Notes: generated from the letters alone by a model not told the origin. Shown: positions 49,168 through 59,855, numbered from the stretch's first letter. The stretch: DNA of 64,000 nt from Paramoeba atlantica (GCA_977017575.1 CDRNVI010000052.1:186001-250000), one strand, 5' to 3'. Program-made: numbers and translations.

Positions 49168-49544
49168 AACGGGGGTACGACTTAATGTACCGGGTACCCT
49201 TTTATATACCGGGGGGGTATAATCGCTACCCAATATACCCCCCCCTGGGCACCGTGGAAAACAAGGGGGTGGTGGTATAAACGCTCAAAAGAAATAGAGC
49301 GTTTATGCCTCCCACCCCCTTGTTTTCCACGGTGCCATCATGTATTGTCCCTTTTAACCTCTTTGGTTACCGTAAAAAACAGGTCCTCTTTGGTTTACCG
49401 CAAAAAAACATTGGAGCTAATATACCCCCCACCCCCCCGCATTATACCCCCCACCCGGTATAAACGGTGAGCGAATATACCCCCCCTTAATATACAGAGT
49501 ACACTTTATTATACCCCCCCTGTACATTAAGTCGTACCCCCGTT
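49168..49544. mobile_element. 377-bp non-autonomous element with TA duplication and empty-site match
   Basis: Ends AACGGGGGTACGACTTAATG and its inverse CATTAAGTCGTACCCCCGTT are perfect inverted repeats of about 23 bases, flanked by TA (49166-49167, 49545-49546). The sequence on both sides matches 27.44-27.53 kb, where the same region is uninterrupted (CAAATTACGACATTATACTC). Thus 27.5 kb shows the empty site, with one TA. Inside is a second palindrome (CACCGTGGAAAACAAGGGGG and inverse, 49238-49335) and iterated ATATACCCCCC runs. Confidence 0.85.
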
Positions 49545-49554
49545 TACGACATTA

Positions 49555-50154
49555 TACTCAAATACGATTTATTCCCATTTTCTCGAAAATAACGTTGTTT
49601 ATTCAACAACGCATTCCTTGAATAGAACTCATTCTGCACATGAACGTGTTTGTCCATAAAAAAAGGGCCGCGAAGCGACGCCAAATTTTTTTTACCCTTG
49701 TTTTGGTTTTTTCCGATATTTACATTATTAATTATTGTGCCTAGAGCCAATTATTGTGCAGGGGTGGAACAATAACCCGGAACAGGGTTTACTTTAAATC
49801 AACGAACGCTCAGCTAAAGCAAAAGAATCAGGCGGCAAAGGATGCACGCAGCAGAGATTTGCACTCAAGTCAAAAAGAGCAAAAGAGGAAAAACAAAAAT
49901 ATATAGGCGCTTTCTAATTAATAGTAAATGTTTGTTTAGCTTCTCCTACCTTCATATGCACATTGTTTATGATTTTTAACAATTGAATGAGTTTTCTTTA
50001 AAAAAAGGGTCGCTCTTACGTCGAATTTCTAGAACTCGCGTTTCGACCAAGTCTTTTCTTCCGCTTAAATTCAACCAGGACCGGTGGGATCGGCCGAGAT
50101 CGACCGGGATCGTAAATCTCTAGTTTCAGCCCTCTAATTATTACGTTCCTTAAT
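49555..50154. other. Spacer, no gene seen
   Basis: AT-rich sequence with short G/C islands; no supported gene. GGGATCGGCCGAGATCGACC at about 50088-50107 is a short GATCG-type iteration like that at 27.05 kb. Confidence 0.3.
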
Positions 50155-50833
50155 TTTTAGGCTCTTCGTTAAACGCGGTGGTTGTTTTCAACTTAGAAGT
50201 CACTCATGCTGCGCGCTTCGCGTTGAACCTTGAGCAAGGCTTACGTTTTGCGTTTCCTACCGGTACACTTTTGTCATGTATAGGTCACATGATCAATTGC
50301 GTTTGTAAGACAGTTTTCAAGTCCTACGAAGAGTCTGCTTCTTTTAAATTTAAGAAAGCGTTCTCTCAAGCCTTTTATTCTTCCGGGAAGGTAGTGCTTC
50401 AAAGGGGAAGTACAAAGGTGTAGCGCTCGGGATGAAATTAGCTAAATGTGACGAGTCCTTCTTAAGAGCGTCGTCCAATTTTCGGACGTACTACAGTAGG
50501 TTCGGGGAGCGCTGCCTCAAACGCTATCGCCCAGGCCTAGAAAAGGGTGTTGTTGAAAGCCTTAGAGTTTTACAATCTGTAATCCCTAGTGAATCTCAGG
50601 AACTGCTCGCAAAGTTGGATCCATGTATGAACTTGATCAGTGCACAAGGTCCCGGGAGTTGTACTACCAAGGCAGTGAAGACTTACCACACAGTGAAGAA
50701 TACTTCCATTAAATTTCAACTTCTTACCCCTTCCGGACTCGTTCTCCATTTAAGTAACATCCCTCCCGCTGTACAAATTAGAATCCCGGATAGAACTCTT
50801 CATCCCTTCCCGACTCGTTCTCCATGTAACTAA
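50155..50833 (+). other. Two short frames next to a family-A half end, unknown
   Basis: The family-A end TTTTTAGGCTCTTCGTTAAA at 50156-50175 leads into a frame (50178-50423) whose first 17 residues come from that repeat; the rest (LRFAFPTGTLLSCIGHMINC ...) is unknown. A second frame (50432-50833, 133 residues, MKLAKCDESFLRASSNFRTY) follows after eight bases. Codon use looks protein-like (KRYRPGLEKGVVESLRVLQS), so this may be a broken gene of unknown type. Repeated TTCCCGACTCGTTCTCCATG occurs near 50732 and 50806. Confidence 0.3.
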
Positions 50834-51245
50834 CATCCCTCTCGCTAAAAATATTTGCTTTCAGAATAGCAAGCTAACAAGCGAGCGAGAGATACCCACA
50901 CCAAGTTTTTGAATACGTTTACTATCCTAGTACGGTAGTTAGTACGTACTAGTACGAAAATAGGGGTCCGTACTAGATTTAGTACATCGTACCGTACTAT
51001 GCACATGTGTGTAGTATTAATTTGAAGGTACCTACTTCGTTTTTATGCATCAATAAATTGTGTTTTTCGTCTAAAAAATCTTACCTCGAAATTGCAAAAA
51101 AACTGTTCACATGTTTTTTTTACTTGCACCCGATCACACTTTTGTTACAAAGCTGATTGAGTCGGAAGCTCTATGGCAACATATACGTAGTATATGTAAA
51201 TTTTATATACATGTATGGAGTACTCACGCGTACACTACTCTGATA
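50834..51245. other. Spacer with TAGTACG iterations
   Basis: At 50928-51000 the motif TAGTACG(G/T) recurs in both orientations. The rest is AT-rich up to the pogo-like element. No gene is seen. Confidence 0.35.
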
Positions 51246-52854
51246 TGAACCAGGGGACGGAATAATATTAAGATGCGGTTTATTATTAAGTTGCGGCTTA
51301 TTATTAAGTTAGACAAGTTATTATTAAGCTAGACAGGTTATTATTAAGCTGGACAAGTTATTATTAAGTTGTCAAGTTATTATTAAGTTTGTGTTTTTCG
51401 ATGGGAGAAGGAGATTCTTGGAGCTCGAGAGAACGATGCTTTGATAACAACCGAGATGGTGCGCCAAGAGGCATTTCGCATGCTGAAAAAGGAAAACCGC
51501 AAATCACCAGAGCAGAACAAAACACGGGGGATTACAAGAGTAAGCGAACGTTGGATAGGTAGATTCCTCCACTCTTACAAATGGCCTATAAGATTAGTAA
51601 AGAGATCAACTCAGCTATCAAGTGAAGAGATAAAGAAAAGAATTCATTCCTTTCATGCGTTTGCCTATCGTTGTCTTAAAACAAAAAAGTTTCGTTCCGT
51701 TCTGAATTTTGATGAAATTCCCATATCATTTCGCGGGTCCATGAAATCTTTAAAAACAATTGCACAGCGAGGAGAAGAAGATGTGCGAGGGCGTTGCAAT
51801 CCGGATGATATGAAGCGATGCGCAACGCTTATCTGCGGTGCTGGCGTGAAACTGGATAAAAATGGAAGTCCAAAGAGTCATTTCTTTCTAAAACCTTTTA
51901 TCGTGTGGAAAGGAGCTGGAAATGGATCTAGTCACGAGATATTTGATGCGAGGACGGCTCGAGCTTTTACTCCGAAAGGTGTCGTGAACAAAGATTTTTT
52001 TCTCCAAGACTTTATTCCCTTTCTCAAACGTGAACTGGATATAAATGACGCAGGCCACACTTTAATTTATCTAGACTCCTGCCGATCTCACATAACAAGT
52101 GACGTTCTCGATGCGTTTGCCACTGTGGCTAACTGCTATTGTGCCATATTACCCCCTGCAACAACATCCTGGATCCAATGGATTGATGTATTTTATGCTT
52201 CTTCGTACAAACGCGAGCAAGTAAACATTTGGCACAGAGAACAACATATCCGTCGGACCGCCCGCCAAAAAAGACAATGGATACATAATGCCGTTGCCCG
52301 AGCGCACGAACAAGTTATAAACCTCGACAACGACTCTCTTGATGAATCAAGGACCCTTTCCTCTTCTATGAACGTTGTTCAACAATTCAAAAGCTTGGGG
52401 TATATCGACCCTTGTGATGCATCGTGGTCGCATGTGAAATGTTTAGAAGGATATGTCTTTGTTCCACCAAGCGATGACGATGAGAGAGACGAAGCTAAGG
52501 GAATCGAAGATGCCTTTAAGCGTGGGAAAAGCGTCCAGGCACGAAAGTCATTCCAAGGACGGCTCGATAAATGGTGTAACCCACGACGCTCCACCGAATA
52601 AAGGTAAAGAAAAGAAAGATTTATGAAGTTTATGAAGTCGGGTAAAGATTCAGATAAAAAAAATATTGTTAAAGATTGCATACATAAAAAAACAATTTGT
52701 TAATTTTATTACAAACTTAATAATAACCCGCCGACAAGTTAATATTAAGTTTCAAAACGTTGACAGGTTATTATTAAGTTTGACAGGTTGTTATTAAGTT
52801 GTCAAGTTATTATTAAGTTTCAACAACTTAATATTATTCCGTCCCCCGGTTTAC
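51246..52854 (+). mobile_element. pogo-like (DDE_1) DNA transposon with iterated ends
   Basis: About 1.6 kb. Left end TGAACCAGGGGACGGAATAA and right end read inward GTAAACCGGGGGACGGAATA share ACCRGGGGACGGAATAATAT as inverted repeats. TA lies next to both ends (51244-51245, 52855-52856). Inside each end, TTATTATTAAG(T/C)T is repeated at least five times, spaced by about 15-25 bases, between 51280 and 51390 and between 52712 and 52825. Such iterations probably bind the transposase. A fragment of a second copy's right end lies at 55.03-55.10 kb. Confidence 0.75.
51387..52601 (+). CDS. DDE_1/pogo-type transposase
   Basis: The frame is open from 51387; the first in-frame ATG is 51456, but residues before it (RWEKEILGARENDALITTEM) already fit the CENP-B/pogo DNA-binding domain, so the N-terminus is truncated or starts at a non-ATG codon. 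The helix-turn-helix continues through TRVSERWIGRFLHSYKWPIR. The catalytic core has LNFDEIPISF (first Asp), LIYLDSCRSHIT (second Asp) and PPATTSWIQWIDVFYASSYK, with the third acidic residue an Asp 37 positions after the second (DD36D), near the pogo/Fot1 range. The typical 'QPLD' of pogo is here QWID. A basic and acidic tail follows (PPSDDDERDEAKG). The frame has no break over at least 386 codons, so the protein could be functional. Confidence 0.8.
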   Translation, partial: VCVFRWEKEILGARENDALITTEMVRQEAFRMLKKENRKSPEQNKTRGITRVSERWIGRFLHSYKWPIRLVKRSTQLSSEEIKKRIHSFHAFAYRCLKTKKFRSVLNFDEIPISFRGSMKSLKTIAQRGEEDVRGRCNPDDMKRCATLICGAGVKLDKNGSPKSHFFLKPFIVWKGAGNGSSHEIFDARTARAFTPKGVVNKDFFLQDFIPFLKRELDINDAGHTLIYLDSCRSHITSDVLDAFATVANCYCAILPPATTSWIQWIDVFYASSYKREQVNIWHREQHIRRTARQKRQWIHNAVARAHEQVINLDNDSLDESRTLSSSMNVVQQFKSLGYIDPCDASWSHVKCLEGYVFVPPSDDDERDEAKGIEDAFKRGKSVQARKSFQGRLDKWCNPRRSTE

Positions 52855-52929
52855 TACTTCAATGCACACGACACCTGGCCAACACTTGGCAGGGAAACAC
52901 CAACAACAAAAAAGTGTCAAACATGTGAA

Positions 52930-53740
52930 CAGTTTTTTTGTATACTGTACTTTTTTTGCCATTTTTTTCGCCAAGTTGAAATTTTCTATAATTCTCTTTT
53001 TCCGAAAAAATCCGAGCTTGGCGGACCAGTCCTGCGGATACGCGGGGGGTTCACCCCCGGGTAGGGTGGTGGAAAATACTCGCCAAGACCCTATCCCTTC
53101 TGCGGGTTTGTTTCGAAAAATAAGTTTTTCAAAAAAAATCTTGCGGTATAGACCCCCCATTTTTTTCAATTTTGGACAACCGGAGCCCCCTTCAAAAAAC
53201 ATTTTAATTAATTAATTAAAAAAACCACCGTAGCCCCCCCTAAAAAAAATTTTCCTTTATTATATTACCCCAAAAAATTCGGAAAATTTGACCTTGTCGA
53301 ACCCCTCCTGCGCGTACCAGGGGGGGGGGGGGGAATTATCGCCGCGGCCTACCCCACCACTTCCCTACGCTCGATTTTGAAAATCAAAAAATTCGAAACA
53401 TAAATTCGCGACGTATGCCCCCCCTCCCTGAACCCCCCATTATTTTGGATGGGGGGTTCCCCATGAATGGAAGCCTACCGAACGTATTGGGTGGAGAAAG
53501 CGACTCCAACCATACCATTCTTTCGACACAAAAATGCCCCTTTAGGTCCGAAAAATATTTTTTCACCTTTTTTAGTCAAAAATGGGTCATTTTGAGGGGC
53601 GCACCACGGTTCGAAGAAGTGATACCTTGCGAAAACAACTGCGGAGAAAGCTAGTGTAGGTCCCAAACTATCAAAATAGAATAGGGGAAACAATTTTGGA
53701 AAAATATTTCTTTTGCCATTTTTTTCGCCAAGTTGAATTT
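52930..53740. repeat. Tandem fragments of repeat families A and B
   Basis: 52960-53190 matches the family-A-type body at 39.2 kb (CCAAGTTGAA, CCTGCGGATACGC, CACCCCCGGGTAGG). 53260-53440 matches another part of family A (CTTGTCGAACCCCTCCTGCG). 53455-53730 is family B (GGAAGCCTACCGAACGTATT ... GCGGAGAAAGCTAGTGTAGG). A run of G (53321-53333) is present. No gene. Confidence 0.5.
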
Positions 53741-53779
53741 TTTTTAGCTAGTTGGGCGATGGGGTTCAGGTAGGGGGGC

Positions 53780-55000
53780 GGAAAAAAAAATCCAAGGTTA
53801 AAGCACCACAGTCTGACAAAGATTCTGTTGCAAAGAAGTTTGTACGGCGTAAAGCGAGAGAAAGACGCGAGAGAAAACCACTTTCAGAAAAACGGAAGAG
53901 GCGGACCATAGGGTACACGACAATGAGTTACGCGATAGGGAAGATTTGCTTGCAATGGAGCTTGATCCATGTTCGACGCAACTAACGACAACCCAAATAC
54001 AGACTGCGTCCGCTGGATCCACGATTCACGACCAAGCTGCCCCCTATCCCTAGGGTGGAGGTGGCGGAGTGGCAAGAATTCAAAGTTTGAAGCACATGGT
54101 GCTCAGGCGGCGGGTTCAAACCCGCTCATCGAAATATTCCTGGCGGCCTCACTCTAAGAGGCTGGGCTGATAACCGACTAGGCCCAGTACTCGGAGGACC
54201 GTCCCGGACCCTCCCCTCAGGGAACCAGCTCCCTTACCTGGCTTACACCTCTTGGGTGAGCCGTGTTGACGTACAGTTCGTCGACGCAGCGTGTTGGCAA
54301 CAGCACGTTGGTGCCGCCTTGGACAAGCGGAAACTGGTAGAGGACGTCGGCCTCGGAACTTCCAAATCTGTCTGTGAAGGGTCTGGCTTGCCAGTGACCA
54401 TCCGGAGCAATCCGGAATGATTTGGATTTTTGGATTTTTTTTGCCCCCTATCCCCCATCATCGCAACAACGAGGAATGCCCCCAGCAACCAATTCTGCAG
54501 AGAACGCTGTCTCAGCAGAATTGAGTCAAGGACAACGGGAAGATGGGTACTCCGGCTCACAAGGCGCATCTTTTCCCCTCAACGGAGACGATTCTCGACA
54601 GTGCCCGGCTCAGGGATGTTCATGACGGAGCTTGCCAAACGTGTCGTGGCAAGCTTTTTACAACCACGTCGCTTGCCGGCACGGAAGCAGCATTCCCGCA
54701 GAGTGGTGGGATGGAGAAGGTCGCTTCCTTTGTTCTTCTTGCGGGCGAAACTACGGCAAAAACAAACGTTCATATCACCCCCATAGCTGCAAAGCAACAA
54801 TGGCCTCTCCGCCATCCGAGCTTCATGCGCAAACCCTTCCTGACGCGGAGAGCCCAGGACGGAGAGCCGTAATCACTCAGTTTGAGATTCCATCTTCATC
54901 AACTATCTGCTCGCTACCGCTTAGTACATGCAAGGACGCACCACATCGATGCCGAAAAAAAAAAAATCGATGCCGCCAGCTGTGGGGTGAAATTCTTACG
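53780..55000 (+). other. Broken coding remnant with zinc-finger-like Cys/His motifs
   Basis: Short frames over this stretch have protein-like content. An Arg/Lys-rich segment (KFVRRKARERRERKPLSEKR) lies before 54050. After the SINE insertion, a Ser/Gln-rich segment is followed at 54632 onward by FYNHVACRHGSSIPAEWW and FLCSSCGRNYGKNKRSYHPH, with C..C and H..H spacing. Such N-terminal zinc fingers are common in non-LTR elements with RLE endonucleases, such as the fragment at 18.5 kb, but no reverse transcriptase follows here. It is split by a SINE at 54051-54442 and is not a working gene. Confidence 0.35.
54051..54442 (+). repeat. tRNA-derived SINE, complete copy 2 with 12-bp target duplication
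   Basis: The 392-bp copy is flanked by an exact 12-bp direct repeat GCCCCCTATCCC (54039-54050 and 54443-54454). Its head has an A box TGGCGGAGTGG (54062-54072) and a B box GGGTTCAAACCC (54112-54123), as in a tRNA. The body GGCTGGGCTGATAACCGACT ... leads to a T-rich end (GGATTTTTGGATTTTTTTT). Target duplication of LINE type and a pol III promoter make this a SINE mobilised by a LINE. Confidence 0.85.
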
Positions 55001-55031
55001 GAGACCATGGATAACGCCGTCAAAAACAATT

Positions 55032-55099
55032 CACTATTATTAAGTTGTCAAGTTATTATTAAGTTTCAACAACTTAATATTATTCCGCTCCCCGGTTTA
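55032..55099. repeat. Right-end fragment of a pogo-like element
   Basis: TATTATTAAGTTGTCAAGTT ... CAACAACTTAATATTATTCC GCTCCCCGGTTTAC matches the right end at 52.79-52.85 kb with one difference, a remnant of another copy. Confidence 0.75.
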
Positions 55100-55184
55100 C
55101 ACGCGGCACATCTTCAGATACAGGTTCTAGCTGTGAAAGTGATTTTCTTCTCTTTCCTATTTCATTACCAGTCTACTTAACATA

Positions 55185-55494
55185 CCTATACCTTGATAAC
55201 AAACCTATACCTTGATAACATACCGGGGGAGTATGTTAAATGGGTATGTGGTTTATATGACGTTTTTTCGATCAGATACCTAAACACCCCCTACTGGTAA
55301 TGAATTCAAAATCCTAGGTCAAAACACTGGGACCTGTTATACCTGTATACGCTTTGGTTTCATTCGATAAGTCTTCACCCTGTACTGGTAATACACTTAC
55401 AAAGGCCAACATTCAACTTGAAGTGTGTGACACGCGAGGCCGAAGAGGAATGAGGAGGCGCAAGGAAAAAAGGCAGAAGGCGGTGCCTTCTGTC
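55185..55494. other. Spacer with a possible transposon end
   Basis: CCTATACCTTGATAACA is repeated twice (55187-55222) ahead of TACCGGGGGAGTATG, like 16.70-16.75 kb. No gene is seen. Confidence 0.3.
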
Positions 55495-55625
55495 TTTTTG
55501 CCGCGGCGACGACGACTTCCTCGCGTGGGAAGCTGTAAGGGGTCCTAGGGAGCATGTTTCAATGGCTATGTAACCCAGGCTAAAGTGGACGAGGGAGATA
55601 CCAAAGGCGCCTTTGGAAAACGACC
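55495..55625. repeat. Half of a fold-back element
   Basis: TTTTTGCCGCGGCGACGACG ... GTGGACGAGGGAGATACCAA matches the left arm of the 39.5-kb palindrome over about 120 bases with several differences. The inverse arm is missing; family B begins after it. Confidence 0.65.
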
Positions 55626-55639
55626 ACAAAACTTTGACT

Positions 55640-56080
55640 AAAAAAAGGTGAAAAAGTATTTTTCGGACCTAAAGGGGCATTTTTGTGTCGAAAGAATGGT
55701 ATGGTTGGAGTCGCGTTCTCTACTCAATACGTTCGGTAGGCTTCCATTCATGCCTACGAGTGATTTCCCACGCGCAAATATCGGATTTAGTGCTCTGAGA
55801 GTCAAAATACGCGAAAATCACCCCATTTTTACCCGAAATTCGGCTATTTTTAGCTATAATCTTTCCGTTTTCCAGGCTAAATTTTCTTTTTTAGGCTCTT
55901 CGTTAAACGCGGCGGTAGTTTTCAACGCGAAGCGCGCAGCATGAGTGACTTCTAAGTTGAAAACAACCACCGCGTTTAACGAAGAGCCTAAAAAAGAAAA
56001 TAGTTACCGTCCGATCCATAATTAAGGAATTTCTTTTTTAGGCTCTTCGTTAAACGCGGTGGTTGTTTTCAGAAGTGTGT
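55640..56080. repeat. Reversed family B plus family-A palindromic end
   Basis: 55645-55885 is family B in reverse (AGGTGAAAAAGTATTTTTCG ... TTTCCGTTTTCCAGGCTAAA). At 55886-56001 the family-A end forms a clean palindrome (ATTTTCTTTTTTAGGCTCTT ... AAGAGCCTAAAAAAGAAAAT), and another half end starts at 56031. The spacer within the palindrome is inverted relative to the copy at 45.64 kb. Confidence 0.6.
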
Positions 56081-56218
56081 GTTCCGCGCAAAACTCTCAC
56101 TGAACCATCCGTGTAGAAATGTACAGATTTAAGTTTGGTGAATGGAACGCTAGATTCTTCAATAAATTGCAGATCTTTATACCGTCCGATCCATAATTAC
56201 TGCGGTGAAAAATCATTC

Positions 56219-56605
56219 CAAAAAAAAAAATCCAAATCATTCCGGATTGCTCCGGATGGTCACTGGCAAGCCAGACCCTTCACAGACAGATTTGGAAGTT
56301 CCGAGGCCGACGTCCTCTACCAGTTTCCGCTTGCCCAAGGCGGCACCAACGTGATGTTGCCAACACGCTGCGTCGACGAACTGTACGTCAACACGGCTTA
56401 CCCAAGAGGTGTAAGCCGGGTAAGGGAGCTGGTTCCCTGAGGGGAGGGTCCGGGACGGTCCTCCGAGTACTGGACCTAGTCGGTTATCAGCCCAGCCTCT
56501 TAGAGTGAGGCCGCCAGGAATATTGGGATGAGCGGGTTTGAACTCGCCGTCTGAGCACCATGTGCTTCAAACTTTGAATTCTTGCCACTCCGCCACCTCC
56601 GCCCT
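56219..56605 (-). repeat. tRNA-derived SINE, copy 3 (reverse)
   Basis: On the minus strand it reads GGCGGAGGTGGCGGAGTGGC (A box), then GAGTTCAAACTC (B box) and the same body as copies 1 and 2, ending in a T-run (A-run at 56219-56230 on the + strand). No clear target duplication was found. Confidence 0.7.
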
Positions 56606-56619
56606 AAAGAGTACAACAC

Positions 56620-57155
56620 TCAGGGTTCCCGAGCGATCGCTCACCTCAGTACTAACTGAGCCTGGCGGTGCTTAACCTCACAAAGAACAGGATGTGGTGT
56701 TTTCACCGTAGTATGGCCGTACAACCTGCAGGTTGGTGGTTAGATTCCCGCTATCGACAAAACTCGCAACCTGGCGGCCTCACTCAAGGGGAAGCGATCA
56801 GGAGTTCCTCCAAGGCCCATACTCAACCCCGCTCCCCTGGAGGACCGATCTGGAACCGCCGAGCTGAACCAGGCTCCGGCGCAACCGCTAAATTGCGATC
56901 TGCCTACGCAAAGGAGGCTTGAGACACAGCCTAAACGATTCGAGGCGGTTGGACGCCCGTCCTGGTAGCTACGGTTGCGTAGCCGTTCTCGGGCTGCAAG
57001 GTGTCGAGTGCCGTCTGGGAAGGGGGTAGCAAGACAATGAAGGTCAGTGACCTGAAACTCTACCCTAACGGTTGGCGCTGCAGAGCCCTCCGTGTCTTCT
57101 TCTTTTTCTTCTTCTTCATCTTCTTCTTCTTCTTCTTCTTCTTCTTCCGCAAGGA
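56620..57155 (+). repeat. Second SINE-like family with (TTC)n tail
   Basis: GGTTGGTGGTTAGATTCCCG at about 56730 resembles a B box, followed by CCTGGCGGCCTCACTC, a core also present in the other SINE (GGCGGCCTCACTC). The segment ends in a TTC/TCT microsatellite (57089-57150). I infer a second tRNA-derived SINE sharing a core with the first; A box and exact start are unclear. Confidence 0.45.
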
Positions 57156-57289
57156 ATACATAGATGCATTCCTTGGCAATGTTGTGCCACATGTTTGGTC
57201 ATAGCCTCTTTTTCAAGAGGTGTTTCGGAACACCTGGTATGTGTTTTCCGTTTCAAGGACGTTTTCTGTCCAAAGAAAAGCTGTCCAAA

Positions 57290-57425
57290 AAAAGCTTCTG
57301 CGGGTTTTGTTCGAAAAAAGTTTTTTTCAAAAAAAATTCGTGCGGTATCCCCCCCCCACTAGACCACCCCCATGGACGCCCCCCATGGACCCCCCATTTT
57401 TTTCATTTTTTTTTTAAATTTTGGC
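57290..57425. repeat. Family-A fragment
   Basis: GTTCGAAAAAAGTTTTTTTC ... CATGGACCCCCCATTTTTTT matches the C-run part of family A seen at 9.5 and 39.4 kb. Confidence 0.5.
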
Positions 57426-58003
57426 CCTTTTTGATCTTTTGCACAAAGTTGAGCTTCGGGATTCGGAAGGTCACTTTCGAGAAGAATAACTCACCAATTG
57501 TAATAAGTTGATCGTCGTTCGTTCGCTTTTTGTACCTTTTTATGCACTCTTCTTGAGCTTCCGTACTGACTGAAAAATCTTAAAAAGGAAGACGATCACA
57601 ACAACACAACAACAAAGACACTGATATTTGAATATCAGTTAAAGGGTCTGTAATTTACACCATAAAATAGAACCCACCTACGTACAAGCTCACTTGGCTT
57701 TTACGCGTAGAAGCATCTTCTACGACCATGACATACATACTTCCTCATTACTTTCTTTGGTAAATAACCCGTTAGGTGCGAATGCGGCTTCCGGCGCTTT
57801 GCTTTCATAACCATTTGACTTCCTTATCTGTTGGCTCTATATTCCTGTTTTTGCCTAGGGCAAAGAGCGAAAAAGCTTAATAAATCCAAACCTTATTGAC
57901 AAAATCAATATCCTATCTCTCTTCTTCATAAAACGTATATTAATACTAATGGCATAGTGTATTTAACGACTTCCCTTAGCATGGTTTTGCTTTCCTTATT
58001 TGC
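57426..58003. other. Spacer, no gene seen
   Basis: No supported gene. Contains a small palindrome CTGATATTTGAATATCAG at about 57616-57633. The 3' untranslated end of the minus-strand LINE is expected here, but I see no clear tail. Confidence 0.3.
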
Positions 58004-58894
58004 TCAATGAGATCTCCTGGTAGATTTTTGCGTCTTGCTTTCATCCTCTCTAAGCGAGCGTTTTCTCTGAGGGGTTCTTCCCGTAAGTACTGATATGCAA
58101 ACTGGGATCTCATTCTTGACGCGTGTGTCTTCTGCACTCTTGCGCAGTTTTATGCCAATTTTTTCATTGGTTTTGGTTGATTTCCCCTTCGAACGGGTGC
58201 GTTTCAATGTTTTTGATGAAGGGGTTCTACTAACAACTTCATTTTGAGAAAGAGCCTCAGATTTTGGAGGATCGGGTGTTTCCTCTTCAGCCCTCACCTG
58301 TGTAAATGCAAAAACTGGCAAAGTCCGTTTTTGTAACGATTTGAACTTTTGGTCTGTGTTCAGTGGGGTCATGTTTCGTCTTTTGGAGCAGGATTTTTCT
58401 TCCAAACCACGGAAAAAAAAGGAGGCGTTTTCGTCAGACTGTTGATAAGCTCTTTTCGCAAGCCAGTCCGATGTGTCATTATGTGGGTTCCCTTCATGCC
58501 CCCTAACCTTGATGATGAACACGCGTCGGTCAGCTTCTAATTGAAAGCAGGCACGATGTATCTTTGATAAGAGGTCCGAATTTTCAAATTGGTGAAACCC
58601 GAATAGAGAAAACCTGTTCCGAATCACATGGAAAAATTCCCATACATACGCAGAGCCTGTGTGAATGATAATATCCTTCTCATGCTTCATTGCCATCTGC
58701 AGAGCCTCATAGACAGCATAAAGTTCCGCAGCTGTTATTGTGAGTGATATTTCTGACGGAGGTTTTAGTCCTACAAGTGTCTTTTCTACCCGATTGCCCA
58801 ATAACACAATACCGCAACCTGATGAAATTCCTGTTTTCGTTGTTCTTAATGCGCCGTCTGTGTATAAATGCAAGGAAGTGAAAAGGCACCGCAC
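58004..58894 (-). pseudogene. RNase H domain and basic tail of the LINE
   Basis: Residues about 8-165 form an RNase HI fold with Asp in YTDGAL, Glu in TAAELYAVYEAL and the late Asp in HNDTSDWLAKRA. The third metal-binding position, normally Asp in a TDS motif, reads HTGSAYVWEFF here, so Asp has become Gly and the domain is probably inactive. The tail (residues 190-296) is rich in Lys, Arg, Ser and Thr and ends RKRSLREDESKTQKSTRRSH, which may have bound nucleic acid. Confidence 0.7.
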
Positions 58895-58899
58895 CTTCT

Positions 58900-59855
58900 T
58901 CTACGAATTGTAATGACGAGTAGACTTTTTGCTTCATTGAATCCTGTTTGGTTTTTTCCCATCTTGGAGATTCTATAGGAAGATAATTCGGACGTGGCTC
59001 AAGGCGCGCCTTTAAACGATCAACATTAGAGCGCCAGCGTGTTCTGTCTTTAGAAATTTGAATAACATCGGGAACAGACAAGCCTAGATCATCGGAACAA
59101 GATTCAGACAGACAGGTTTGCGTCTTTCGTTCCGCCACACTGAAAGGAGAATCGTGTCGAAGAAGATGGCCTATAAGCTGCGCTCTCTGTATTTTCGCCA
59201 CCGTGCTAAGCTTTGAATCATTTTGGTACAGAGCTTCTGTTCGAATACCCCTTTTCCCATCCCAAGTACGGCCTACACCACACACCATTCTGCGCATTTT
59301 GTTTACCTCAATATCTAATTCCCGGAGCCTATTGGTTGATATATCCCATGTTCCTGAATTATATTGCACTACTGGCATCACAAGTGTACGGAATACTGTC
59401 ATACGGCTCGAGATTGGCAAAGGTGATTTCCAGATCGGCCTAAGTTTATGCATCAATGCCCACCCAAGTCTCATTCGTTCGTTGGGTGCAACATTTCGAT
59501 CCTCGCTTTCCTGCGTGCTTCCTAGGTAGCGGTATTTGTAAACTCTGGGGATATGCCCTATACCCGGTATTATAAGTTCGCCCCCGCTATCAGAAACCTT
59601 TCCAACAGTCATCCAAGCAGTTTTATTGACCCCCAAGTTAATACTGAGGTTTTCGTTCCGAGCAGCTCGGTAAAGACTCTCTAACATGTCAGTGAGTTCT
59701 ACTTTAGATGAGGCAAATAAGACTATATCATCGGCGTAGTCGATATCCGAGATACGCAAATGTTTCTCACCACGGCTTTTCGATCCTGTAGAATATGTTA
59801 TTAAACCAGACCCTTTAGTATCGAGCGCTTCTGCCAATATCCGATCGAGTACCAT
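58900..59855 (-). pseudogene. Reverse transcriptase part of the LINE
   Basis: The frame begins MVLDRILAEALDTKGSG directly after the motif QGDFLAPYLFI and contains the active-site YADD, the 'NLGVNKTAWM' strand, KYRYLGSTQ, and the thumb/connection region with RMVCGVGRTWDGKRGIRTEALY. Fingers and the first catalytic Asp motif are missing because of the internal deletion. It overlaps the RNase H frame in another phase, marking one frameshift. Confidence 0.7.
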
